From CAZSWR01 sp964610885 (GTDB taxonomy: Bacteria; Bacteroidota; Ignavibacteria; Kapaibacteriales; UBA2268), in the NCBI GenBank assembly GCA_964610885.1, contig CAZSWR010000064.1:1-22097 (forward strand): a stretch of DNA of 22,097 bases, given 5' to 3'. Positions 13,783-21,444 of this stretch are shown here, piece after piece; within the stretch, counting starts at the first letter, position 1, and the number at the start of each line of letters is the position of its first letter. The notes below the pieces were generated by a model that worked only from the letters and a program-made list of their open reading frames with translations, was not told the origin of the DNA and did not search any database. The translations under genes and the position numbers were made by a program.

Positions 13783-14754
13783 ATGATGCTAAATGTAAGA
13801 TTACTCTTTGTATTCGCAATAGCATGTGTTGCAGCCCTTTACGGCGCGGCGGCCCAGGACTTGGATTACGTAAAGACCAAGATCGGCAGCCACGATGGCG
13901 AAGTGCTCGGCGTTTTTGTGAATGAAAAAAACACTAAAGTGGCCACCTGCGGAGTGGACGAAACAGTGAAGATCTGGTCGCTCCCCGAAGGCAAAGAGCT
14001 TCGTACACTGAAGGGCCACATCGGCTCGGTGAACAATGTTTCCTTCTCCGGCAACGACCGTTGGCTCGCAAGCGCTTCATCGGACATGACAGTGAAAATC
14101 TGGGACGTAGAGACCGGCGAATTAATCAAAACGCTCATCGGCCACAACGACCAAGTCATCGGCGTGTTCTTCTCGCCTGACGACAGCTGTACGTTCGTCG
14201 CTTCCACCAGCTTCGACCAAACCGTCAAGCTGTGGGACGTCCGTTTGGGAAGCGAAATCAAAACACTTCGTGGCCATGGGAAAGCCATCAACAACGTGGC
14301 TTATAGCTACGATGGCAAAATGCTCGCTTCGTGCAGCGACGACCTTACGGTTAGGATTTGGTCAACCGATTTGACGACAAAGACGCCCATCCGCACGCTC
14401 TATGGCCACAATGCCCCCGTGCTTAGCTGCCTCTTCAGCTTCGACAGCAAGAAAATTGCTTCGTGCGACGTGAACGGCGAAATTATTATCTGGGACGCAC
14501 AAACCGGCGAAATACTTAACCGGTTCGACCAACACGACGAACTCGTCCAAGACATCTCCTGGGCCGAAGACAACCAAACACTGATCAGCGGCAGCTTGGA
14601 CAAAACGCTCAAACTGTGGAATACCAAAACCGGCAAACCGATCTGGGCTTACAATTTGGGCCAAGAAATCTGGAGCGTGGACCTGACAAGCGATACGAAG
14701 CAACTCATCGTCGGTTGCGACGACGGTTCTGTATATTTATTTAACAAGAAATAA
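13783..14754 (+). CDS. Secreted seven-bladed WD40 beta-propeller protein
   Basis: The 323-residue product starts with a Sec signal (1-24, AAA|QD), so it acts outside the cytoplasm. The rest is one complete seven-bladed propeller (about 37-323). Six blades show GH or DH spaced before a W-D-type strand end (VKIWSL, VKIWDV, VKLWDV, VRIWST, IIIWDA, LKLWNT), and a degenerate seventh ends in VYLFNKK. Propellers of this kind are scaffolds, so a binding rather than catalytic role is expected. AAAGG (13773-13777) precedes tandem ATGs at 13783 and 13786. The next gene starts 20 bases after the stop and encodes a CarboxypepD_reg + OmpA-like protein. The two probably form one transcript closed by the terminator at 15523-15558. 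Confidence 0.92.
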   Translation: MMLNVRLLFVFAIACVAALYGAAAQDLDYVKTKIGSHDGEVLGVFVNEKNTKVATCGVDETVKIWSLPEGKELRTLKGHIGSVNNVSFSGNDRWLASASSDMTVKIWDVETGELIKTLIGHNDQVIGVFFSPDDSCTFVASTSFDQTVKLWDVRLGSEIKTLRGHGKAINNVAYSYDGKMLASCSDDLTVRIWSTDLTTKTPIRTLYGHNAPVLSCLFSFDSKKIASCDVNGEIIIWDAQTGEILNRFDQHDELVQDISWAEDNQTLISGSLDKTLKLWNTKTGKPIWAYNLGQEIWSVDLTSDTKQLIVGCDDGSVYLFNKK

Positions 14755-14774
14755 TTCAAACGAAGGAGAAAAAA

Positions 14775-15500
14775 ATGAAGAAAACACTAAACCTCTTAGT
14801 TTTTGCAGCAGTAGCCTTCGTTTCGTTGTTCGTTGCCGGGCCGAGTGCGTCCGCGCAATTGTTCAGCACTGTTTCGCTCGAAGGCCGTATTATTAACGCT
14901 GCCACTCGCGAGCCTGTGGCCGTGCAGGTAACGCTCTACGATGAGAACAACAAAAAAGTGGTATCGACAAATAGCAATATCAACGAAGGCGGCTCTTATT
15001 ACTTCACTGGTTTGAAATCATCGAAAAATTACTCTGTTGTGATTTTTCATCCCGATTTCTTCAAAGAAAAATTTGAAGTCAAAGTGCCTAATACCGATAA
15101 ATATTTCGAAATCTCCAGGGATTTCTTCCTGAAACCTCTCAAAATAGGTTCAGAGATTCCGGTAATGGTATCGCCCTACGAACCCAACAAATCCAAAATC
15201 CGCGTGGGCGCCGACGAATTCCTCACTCAATGGATCCGCTCGCTGACAAGCAACCCGAACGTGAAATTTGAAATCCGTTGCTATGCCGACAACAATAACA
15301 GCGTGGCAGCAAACAAAACACTGACCGAACAAAGAGCTGCCTCTCTGAAGGAATTCTTTGTGAAAAACGGTATCGTCGAATCGTTCATCGCTACCAAAGG
15401 CGAAGGGACGACAGACCCGAAGAATCCTCCGCCGACAGAAAAACGCTCTAAGGGCAAACGCTACGTCGGCACCACATACATCGTCGTTACCGGCCTGTAA
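14775..15500 (+). CDS. Secreted CarboxypepD_reg-like plus OmpA C-terminal-like protein
   Basis: The 241-residue product has a signal peptide (1-27, ASA|Q). A carboxypeptidase-regulatory-like beta-sandwich (about 33-115) begins VSLEGRIINAATREPVAVQV and contains GGSYYFTGLKSSKNYSVVI. An OmpA-like peptidoglycan-binding domain (about 120-241) ends the protein. In that domain Asp172 (YADNNN) and Arg229 (GKRYVG) sit where OmpA family residues contact diaminopimelate, but the neighbouring motifs are loose. LTEQRAASLKEFFVKNGI is the typical helix. A strong AAGGAG (14763-14768) lies six bases upstream. The domain set and the propeller gene before it recall the T9SS protein PorE. A plainer alternative is an envelope-stabilising OmpA-family protein. 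Confidence 0.88.
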   Translation: MKKTLNLLVFAAVAFVSLFVAGPSASAQLFSTVSLEGRIINAATREPVAVQVTLYDENNKKVVSTNSNINEGGSYYFTGLKSSKNYSVVIFHPDFFKEKFEVKVPNTDKYFEISRDFFLKPLKIGSEIPVMVSPYEPNKSKIRVGADEFLTQWIRSLTSNPNVKFEIRCYADNNNSVAANKTLTEQRAASLKEFFVKNGIVESFIATKGEGTTDPKNPPPTEKRSKGKRYVGTTYIVVTGL

Positions 15501-15522
15501 ACACAAATATTTACCTACATCG

Positions 15523-15558
15523 AGGGAGCTGCTGAAAGTCTTTGGCCGCTCCCTTTTT
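15523..15558 (+). terminator. Terminator after the OmpA-like gene
   Basis: AGGGAGC (15523-15529) and GCTCCCT (15548-15554) form a 7-bp stem around an 18-base loop, followed by a T run to 15558. It lies 22 bases after the stop codon. Confidence 0.8.
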
Positions 15559-15636
15559 GCAAAATGGCACGCTTTTTTATTGATTTACTGATTAGTTCTT
15601 TCGGCTTTGATGCCAAGCGATACAAAAACTGATATA

Positions 15637-15664
15637 GTTAGAATTCTGATTGACGAATTCTAAC
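15637..15664. promoter_or_regulatory. Perfect inverted repeat upstream of the amino-acid ABC transporter operon
   Basis: GTTAGAATTC (15637-15646) and GAATTCTAAC (15655-15664) are exact 10-bp arms around an 8-base spacer. It lies 58 bases before the ATPase start codon, just after TATAGT (15633-15638), a possible -10 element. There is no U run after it, so an operator is more likely than a terminator. Confidence 0.45.
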
Positions 15665-15722
15665 TCACCTTTTCACTCGCTAAGCGGGCATTGGCAAACA
15701 ATTGCAACAAACCAAGAATGCG

Positions 15723-16571
15723 ATGGTAAAACAAATAGACAATATATTACAAATAAGGGACTTGCACAAGTACTACCACGGCTCGATGCACATCCTGAAG
15801 GGCGTCAACCTCGAGATACGCCGCGGGCGGCAGGTCTCTATAATCGGCCGCTCGGGCTGCGGGAAAACGACGCTACTGCGCTGTATGGCATCGCTCGAGC
15901 TGTTCGACGCCGGAGAAATTGAAATAGCCGGAGTGAAACTCGAAAAAAGAAGCTCCGAAGCCTCCGAGAAGAAAGGCGGCGCTCGCGGAGCCTCGTTCAT
16001 GCATCCGTTCCAAGAGGTCGAACGCCTCGAGCAGTCCGACGAAGACTTCCGCGACAGGGTGCGCACGCTCAGGTCTCGCGTCGGGATCGTGTTCCAGAGC
16101 CTGAACCTGTTCCCGCACCTTTCCGTGCTCGAAAACGTGGCCAAGGCCCCGATCGTGGTCAAGCAAACACCCAAAAAAGAGGCTCGCGATTTGGCAGCTA
16201 AATTGCTCGAAAAGGTTGGATTGGCAGCGCATCTCCAGAAAATGCCACACCAGATCTCCGGCGGGCAGGCCCAAAGAGTGGCTATAGCCCGCGCCCTGGC
16301 GCTCCAGCCGGAAATAATTCTCTACGACGAGCCGACTTCATCGCTCGATCCTGAGTTGGTTCACGAGTTCATCACGGTTATGAACGACCTGAAGGGCGAC
16401 GGAATCACTCAAATTGTCGTTACGCATTCGATGTCTTTCACCCGGAAAGCCTCCGAACTCGTGGCGTACATGGAGGAAGGGCGAATCGTGGAAGTGGGCC
16501 GACCCGACGAGATTTTCAAGTCTCCGAAGGACAACAGAACCAAACAGTACCTGAAATCTTATAATGAATGA
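15723..16571 (+). CDS. Polar amino-acid ABC transporter ATP-binding protein (GlnQ/HisP type)
   Basis: This is the ATPase of an amino-acid importer at the cytoplasmic membrane. The 282-residue product has Walker A GRSGCGKTT (42-50), Q-loop Gln125 in GIVFQSLNLFPHL, signature ISGGQAQR (178-185), Walker B IILYDE (198-203) and the switch His235 in VVTHSM. GlnQ proteins are about 240 residues. The extra length lies between the strand GEIEIAGVKL (64-73) and the Q-loop strand at 120, a charged segment of about 45 residues that is longer than the corresponding loop of HisP. The ATG at 15723 is preferred to an in-frame TTG at 15702; neither has a clear ribosome binding site. It overlaps the binding protein-permease gene by eight bases. 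Confidence 0.93.
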   Translation: MVKQIDNILQIRDLHKYYHGSMHILKGVNLEIRRGRQVSIIGRSGCGKTTLLRCMASLELFDAGEIEIAGVKLEKRSSEASEKKGGARGASFMHPFQEVERLEQSDEDFRDRVRTLRSRVGIVFQSLNLFPHLSVLENVAKAPIVVKQTPKKEARDLAAKLLEKVGLAAHLQKMPHQISGGQAQRVAIARALALQPEIILYDEPTSSLDPELVHEFITVMNDLKGDGITQIVVTHSMSFTRKASELVAYMEEGRIVEVGRPDEIFKSPKDNRTKQYLKSYNE

Positions 16572-18093
16572 TATGAAATCAATTGTAAAATATTGCCTAC
16601 TAATTGTTTTCGCTTTCGCGGCGATGTTTGCCGGCGCCCAAGCGGAAGCCCCGCCGCTCCGGTGGGCTGCCGACGCCGAGGGGAACGCGCCATATATTTT
16701 CCAAGAGCCGAACAATACCACGGAAAACATTGGCTTCGAGGTGGACATCGCCAAGGCAATTGCTCGAATCTTGGGCCGCGACCAAGTTTTCGTGCAGAAC
16801 CAATGGGACGGATTGATTCCCGGGCTGGCCCGAAACGATTACGATATCGCGCTGAACGGAATCGAAATCACCGAAGACCGCCGTGCAGAAGTTGATTTCT
16901 CAATACCGTATTATTTTACGTATTTCCAATTGGTGGTCCGAGCGAAAACGGACGACGTGGTCGCGCTGAAAGACGTATCCGGCCACACAGTCGGCGCGCT
17001 CAAGGGTTCGTATGCCGAGAAAGTGCTTCAGAACGTGCCGGGCACAACGGTGCTAACCTACGAAGGCGAGCTGTTCGGCTTTGGCGACCTGAAAAACGGC
17101 CGCATCGACGCAATGCTCTGCGACGCGCCAATTGCCCTTTTCTACGCAAGTTGGAACACTGACCTGAAATTGGTCGGCATGCCCATTGGCGAGGTGTCCT
17201 ACGGCATTGCAATGCGCAAAAACAGCAAGAAACAATTGCTCGAAATCAATGCCGCACTGGAGGAGTTGAAGTCCACAGGCGAATTGCGCCGAATCCTGAA
17301 CGAGTGGAACCTCTGGAATCCGATGATGGCCGAATATACAGGCGACCATTCGCCATCGATGGACGACCCAATTAAATACAAAAAATTCATCGACGACCAG
17401 CTGAAAGAAAAGAAGTTCGAGGTGGTCCTGAACCGCTACCTGAGCTTCCTCCCGATACTCGGGCAGGGCGCGCTCGTTACCATCGGGCTGTCGCTTGTAT
17501 CGATGTTTCTGGCGGTTATTGTTGGGCTGTTCATTGCCATAACGCGGGTATATGCGCCGCGCCCGATTTCGTCGCTCGCAGTGATTTATATAGAAATTAT
17601 ACGCGGCACTCCGCTGCTGATACAGCTATTGATTATTTTCTATGCACTGCCATCGATTGGCATCAAACTCTCTCCGTTCATTGCGGCTGTGATCGGTTTG
17701 GGGCTAAACTATTCGGCATACGAAGCCGAGAACTACCGTGCGGGACTTTTCAGCGTGCCCAAAGGCCAGATGGAGGCGGCGATCGCTTTGGGATTCACCA
17801 AAGCCCAGGCATTGCGCCACATCGTCGTGCCGCAAGCGATTCGGCTCGTCCTGCCGCCGATGACGAACGACTTTATTTCGCTATTGAAGGATTCGTCTTT
17901 GGTATCCGTCATAACTATGGTCGAATTGGCAAAAGTTTACAGCCAGATTTCGTCCACCTATTTCGACTATCTCGGGACGGGAATCATCGTGGCGGTGATA
18001 TATTTGCTGATCGGACTGCCATTCGTGCGCCTCTCGAAATTCGTGGAGGGCAAATTCCTTTTCGACAAACTTCGCAAGGCGAAAGAAAATTAG
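16564..18093 (+). CDS. Fused amino-acid binding protein and ABC transporter permease
   Basis: One 509-residue chain carries a signal or first membrane segment (about 8-26), a family 3 solute-binding domain (about 33-255: GFEVDIAKAIARILG, DIALNGIEITEDR, then IDAMLCDAPIALFY), and a permease domain (about 285-500) with several membrane helices. The EAA loop is at about 404-425 (EAAIALGFTKAQALRHIVVP). Such fusions, as in Lactococcus GlnP, tether the binding domain to the channel on the outer face of the membrane and work as a homodimer with GlnQ. The likely substrate is a polar amino acid such as glutamine or glutamate; the sequence alone does not decide. The start at 16564 overlaps the ATPase stop; ATG 16573 is also possible and gives a cleaner signal. 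Confidence 0.94.
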   Translation: MNDMKSIVKYCLLIVFAFAAMFAGAQAEAPPLRWAADAEGNAPYIFQEPNNTTENIGFEVDIAKAIARILGRDQVFVQNQWDGLIPGLARNDYDIALNGIEITEDRRAEVDFSIPYYFTYFQLVVRAKTDDVVALKDVSGHTVGALKGSYAEKVLQNVPGTTVLTYEGELFGFGDLKNGRIDAMLCDAPIALFYASWNTDLKLVGMPIGEVSYGIAMRKNSKKQLLEINAALEELKSTGELRRILNEWNLWNPMMAEYTGDHSPSMDDPIKYKKFIDDQLKEKKFEVVLNRYLSFLPILGQGALVTIGLSLVSMFLAVIVGLFIAITRVYAPRPISSLAVIYIEIIRGTPLLIQLLIIFYALPSIGIKLSPFIAAVIGLGLNYSAYEAENYRAGLFSVPKGQMEAAIALGFTKAQALRHIVVPQAIRLVLPPMTNDFISLLKDSSLVSVITMVELAKVYSQISSTYFDYLGTGIIVAVIYLLIGLPFVRLSKFVEGKFLFDKLRKAKEN

Positions 18094-18120
18094 TATTAAT
18101 TGATTAAAGCGATAAATGAT

Positions 18121-20259
18121 ATGGAAGAGCAAGCAAAACCAATCGTGGCGTTGAATCTGCCAAAGTATTATTTGAATCGGGAGCTGAGCCTGCTCGAGTT
18201 CAATTCCCGCGTTTTGGCCGAGGCGGAGGACAAATCCCATCCGCTGCTCGAAAGGTTGAAATTCACGGCGATCCTCAGCTCGAACCTCGACGAGTTCTTT
18301 ATGATCCGAGTGGCCGGACTGAAAGGCCAACTGGCCGCCGACGTGGTCGAGATGACGTCGGACGGAATGTCTCCAGCGGAGCAAATGAGAGAAATTCGCA
18401 AACGCATGATTCCGCTGCTCGAACGCCAGACCCGCGTCCTGATGGACGATATTTTGCCTGCCCTGGAAAAAGAAAATATTATCATTCACAGGTACGAATC
18501 CCTTTCGAGGGACGAGAAGGCATACCTGCGGAAATACTTCCACGAAAGCGTGCTACCCGTGCTGACACCGCTCAGCCTGGATCCGGCGCACCCATTCCCG
18601 CGATTGATCAACCGAAGCCTCAACGTGGCATTCGCCCTTTGCGACAAATCGAAAAAGGCAAGCGACAAGAAAGTCGCCATACTCCAACTTCCGTCCATGC
18701 TCTCCCGCTTGGTGAAATTGGACAGAAACGACGGACACCATTTTGTGTTCCTCGAGCAAATCATCAAAGCCAATGCAGAAGTGCTTTTCCCCGGGCTGAC
18801 AATCGAAGCATCGAACACATTCCGCGTAACTCGCGACGCCGATATCGAAATCGCCGAAGACGAGGCCGAGGACCTTCTGACGGTAATCGCCGAACAGGTG
18901 AAGCACCGGCGTTTCGGCACGGCAGTCGTCCGGTTGGAAGTGAGCGCGCAAATGCCGGAATTCCTCCTGTCGCTTTTGATTAAATCGCTCGACATCGACG
19001 AAACAGACGTCTATGTGCACTGCCGGCCACTGAAAATTGCCGACCTGATGGAGCTTGTCAAGCTCGACATCTGGCGCCTGAAAGATGCGCCATTCCATTC
19101 GCGCGTCCCAAGCGATTTTTTGCTGTCGGGCAGCAGCCTGTTCGACAAAATCCGGAAAAAAGATTTGCTCGTGCACCATCCATACGATTCGTTTACCAAT
19201 AGCGTGCTCAAATTCCTTGATACGGCCGCCGCGGATCCGGACGTGATAGCAATCAAGATTACGCTTTACCGCACGGGGCTTAATTCTCCGGTGGTCGAAG
19301 CGCTGAAGCGCGCAGCCGAAAACGGCAAAGAGGTTATCGCATTCGTCGAACTGAAGGCCCGATTCGACGAAGAGAACAATATCATTTGGGCGCACGAACT
19401 CGAGCAGGTGGGCGTGCACGTGGTCTATGGCGTCATCGGCGTGAAAACTCATTGCAAAATTGCAATCGCCGTGCGCAAGGAGGGCGCGAAACTCCGCACG
19501 TATCTGCACCTTTCCACCGGCAACTACAATAGCGTTACATCGCGATTATACACAGATGTGGGTTATTTCACCGCTCGGCCGGAATTCGCGACCGATGGCA
19601 TCCATTTGTTCAATCTGCTGACTGGATATTCGTACCAAAAGGAATGGCAAACCTTCCTCGTGGCTCCGATAAATCTGAAAAAAGGAATAATCGAGCTCAT
19701 CAACCGCGAGGCCGATCTGCACACGCCCGAAAGCCCAGGTTTAATTTTCGTGAAAATGAATGCTTTGGCGCACGAAGAAGTGATCCAAGCGCTCTACCGC
19801 GCATCGCAAAAAGGCGTAAAAATCAAACTTATAGTGCGTGGCGTTTGCTGCCTGATCCCGGGCATCCCCAGGGTGAGCGAAAACATCGAAGTGCGGAGCA
19901 TATTGGGGCGCTTCCTCGAGCATAGCCGCGTGTTCTATTTCCGCAACGGTGGCAACGAAGAGTTCTACCTTTCGAGCGCGGACTGGATGACGCGAAACCT
20001 GCAACGCCGAATCGAACTTATGTTCCCGATCAAAGACCCATCGCTCCAGAAGCACCTGCGCGAGCTGCTGGACACGTTCTGGGCGGACAACACAAAGGCG
20101 TGGCAATTGCAGCCCGACGGCTCGTACACAAAGATCAAGCCCAAAGAAGGCAAGGAACGCTTCTCGGCGCAGGCTTTCTACCTGAACGAAGTGATGAAAC
20201 AAAGGCGAAAGGCCGCCAACAAAGAAGTGAGCATATTGAAGAGTTTGCACGGGAAATAA
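18121..20259 (+). CDS. ppk1: Polyphosphate kinase 1
   Basis: PPK1 reversibly polymerises the terminal phosphate of ATP into inorganic polyphosphate. The 712-residue product has the family length and order: N-terminal domain (YLNRELSLLEFNSRVL, SSNLDEFFMIRVAG), middle domain, then two phospholipase-D-like C-terminal domains. His444 in VKTHCKIA corresponds to the autophosphorylated His435 of the E. coli enzyme. His601 in LEHSRVFYF corresponds to His592. YLSSADWMTRNLQRRIE is also present. The ATG at 18121 is preferred to an in-frame TTG at 18100; no strong ribosome binding site is seen. It follows the transporter by 27 bases and may be read through from it. A Ppx/GppA gene lies at 8304-9197 on the other strand. 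Confidence 0.96.
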   Translation: MEEQAKPIVALNLPKYYLNRELSLLEFNSRVLAEAEDKSHPLLERLKFTAILSSNLDEFFMIRVAGLKGQLAADVVEMTSDGMSPAEQMREIRKRMIPLLERQTRVLMDDILPALEKENIIIHRYESLSRDEKAYLRKYFHESVLPVLTPLSLDPAHPFPRLINRSLNVAFALCDKSKKASDKKVAILQLPSMLSRLVKLDRNDGHHFVFLEQIIKANAEVLFPGLTIEASNTFRVTRDADIEIAEDEAEDLLTVIAEQVKHRRFGTAVVRLEVSAQMPEFLLSLLIKSLDIDETDVYVHCRPLKIADLMELVKLDIWRLKDAPFHSRVPSDFLLSGSSLFDKIRKKDLLVHHPYDSFTNSVLKFLDTAAADPDVIAIKITLYRTGLNSPVVEALKRAAENGKEVIAFVELKARFDEENNIIWAHELEQVGVHVVYGVIGVKTHCKIAIAVRKEGAKLRTYLHLSTGNYNSVTSRLYTDVGYFTARPEFATDGIHLFNLLTGYSYQKEWQTFLVAPINLKKGIIELINREADLHTPESPGLIFVKMNALAHEEVIQALYRASQKGVKIKLIVRGVCCLIPGIPRVSENIEVRSILGRFLEHSRVFYFRNGGNEEFYLSSADWMTRNLQRRIELMFPIKDPSLQKHLRELLDTFWADNTKAWQLQPDGSYTKIKPKEGKERFSAQAFYLNEVMKQRRKAANKEVSILKSLHGK

Positions 20260-20286
20260 GCCATTGAGGCTATTTCTCATGAATTG

Positions 20287-20464
20287 ATACCGCGCGAGCG
20301 GTTGTTATATTGTAGAAGCCATTTTTCTGTGGTAGTAATACCGCGTAGCGGTTGTTATATGAAACGCTGCATGGATCAAACAGGACATATATAACATTCG
20401 CTACGCGAAATTACACCTGAAAACGTAGATATTTGCTACAATACAACAACCGCTATGCGGTATA
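20287..20464. repeat. Nested inverted repeat cluster of four ATACCGC-type units
   Basis: Units at 20287-20315 and 20338-20361 read forward (beginning ATACCGCG, with AGCGGTTGTTATAT), and units at about 20386-20411 and 20436-20464 read inverted. The outer two match over nearly 28 bases and the inner two over about 24, so the whole can fold into a long two-level hairpin. Each unit also contains a small palindrome, CCGC..GCGG. It occupies the spacer 20260-20547 after ppk1, and no gene was seen there. A short bulged hairpin (GAAATAAGCC/GGCTATTTC) starts at the ppk1 stop. Confidence 0.75.
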
Positions 20465-20547
20465 AGATACTTTCGATTTTTGGATAAACTCATAATGGTC
20501 TTTGAGACTTATGCCCCTACCAAACGTTAAAAACCAACCCTCCAAAG

Positions 20548-21249
20548 CTATGAACGGTATTTTTTTGCGGCCTTCAAGAATTCAGCTGCAAGGACGCGAT
20601 TGAATTTGTTCTCGGCGAAACCGATTTCGGGATGCCATTGCAGGGCGAGCAAGAAACTCTTTGCGGCCGGATCGGCCCATTCGTATGCCTCAATGATTCC
20701 ATCATCCGCCCGAGCTGCCGGCCTGAAGCAATCGGCCAGCTTGTCGATTGCTTGGTGGTGCACCGACGAAACCGTTGGGCATGTTTCATTTCCGATGCGG
20801 TACAGAAGGCTACTCTTTTCGATTGAAACCGCGTGGAATTTCGGGCTGTCGAGCGAAGAACTGTGCTCGATGGCGCTTCCGCAATCCGATGCAATATCCA
20901 CGATAAGCGAACCGCCTCGGCTAACGTTCAGCACTTGGCAGCCACGGCAAATTGCAAACATCGGCATCGATAAGTCGATTGTGCGCACGATCAGCGCAAA
21001 GTCTGTTTCGTCCCTCGCGGGATTCGTGAAGCAGCGTTTCTCTTCGTCGGGTTTGCCGTAGAGACTCGGGTGAACGTCTGCGCCGCCCGTGAGCACCACG
21101 CCGGAGCAAGACTCCAGAGCTGCCGTGGCATCGCTCGCCCCCAGGCCGAAGAGGTTCACCGACTCGAATGGGACGTCGGCCGATTGGAGCCATTGCGCGT
21201 AGAGTTGGTAAACAAAACTCTCCGTCATTTTTGAAAAGCCGATTCTCAT
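20548..21249 (-). CDS. Gamma-glutamyl-gamma-aminobutyrate hydrolase family (class I glutamine amidotransferase-like, PuuD/peptidase C26)
   Basis: Enzymes of this family hydrolyse gamma-glutamyl amide bonds; PuuD acts on gamma-glutamyl-GABA in putrescine breakdown. The 233-residue product has the family landmarks: GVVLTGGADVHPSLYG (50-65), nucleophile Cys101 in FAICRGCQVLNV, SVHHQAIDKL (162-171), and His206 with Glu208 in LQWHPE as the rest of the triad. No other putrescine genes are near, so the substrate is open. ATG 21249 (MRIGFSK) is chosen over an in-frame TTG at 21285. The ribosome binding site is weak. The gene stands alone between the repeat cluster and the terminator of the next minus-strand gene. 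Confidence 0.88.
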   Translation of the reverse strand: MRIGFSKMTESFVYQLYAQWLQSADVPFESVNLFGLGASDATAALESCSGVVLTGGADVHPSLYGKPDEEKRCFTNPARDETDFALIVRTIDLSMPMFAICRGCQVLNVSRGGSLIVDIASDCGSAIEHSSSLDSPKFHAVSIEKSSLLYRIGNETCPTVSSVHHQAIDKLADCFRPAARADDGIIEAYEWADPAAKSFLLALQWHPEIGFAENKFNRVLAAEFLKAAKKYRS

Positions 21250-21368
21250 AGTATTTCTCGGAATATCAATAATACTTCGCTGCAAAATAATAAATTACCG
21301 AAAGCCAAACAAGGCAAGAAGCGGCACAATTGGAAGGTTTTGCAAGCCAAACGTATCAGCAATTAGCA

Positions 21369-21400
21369 AAGCTGCCACTCGGGGTTGGGAGTGGCAGCTT
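21369..21400 (-). terminator. Terminator of the PLP-dependent lyase gene
   Basis: A perfect 12-bp stem (AAGCTGCCACTC at 21369-21380, GAGTGGCAGCTT at 21389-21400) has an 8-base loop. It lies 44 bases past the stop at 21445. The following minus-strand U run is short (TTTGC), so termination may be imperfect. Confidence 0.8.
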
Positions 21401-21444
21401 AAGGCAGTTTTCTTGCGAGCAACTGATGATTTCGTCAGCAATTA

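Noticed and set aside
18553..19509. A 318-codon minus-strand open frame inside ppk1
   Set aside because: It is a shadow of the ppk1 codon pattern; no motif, start site or neighbour supports it.
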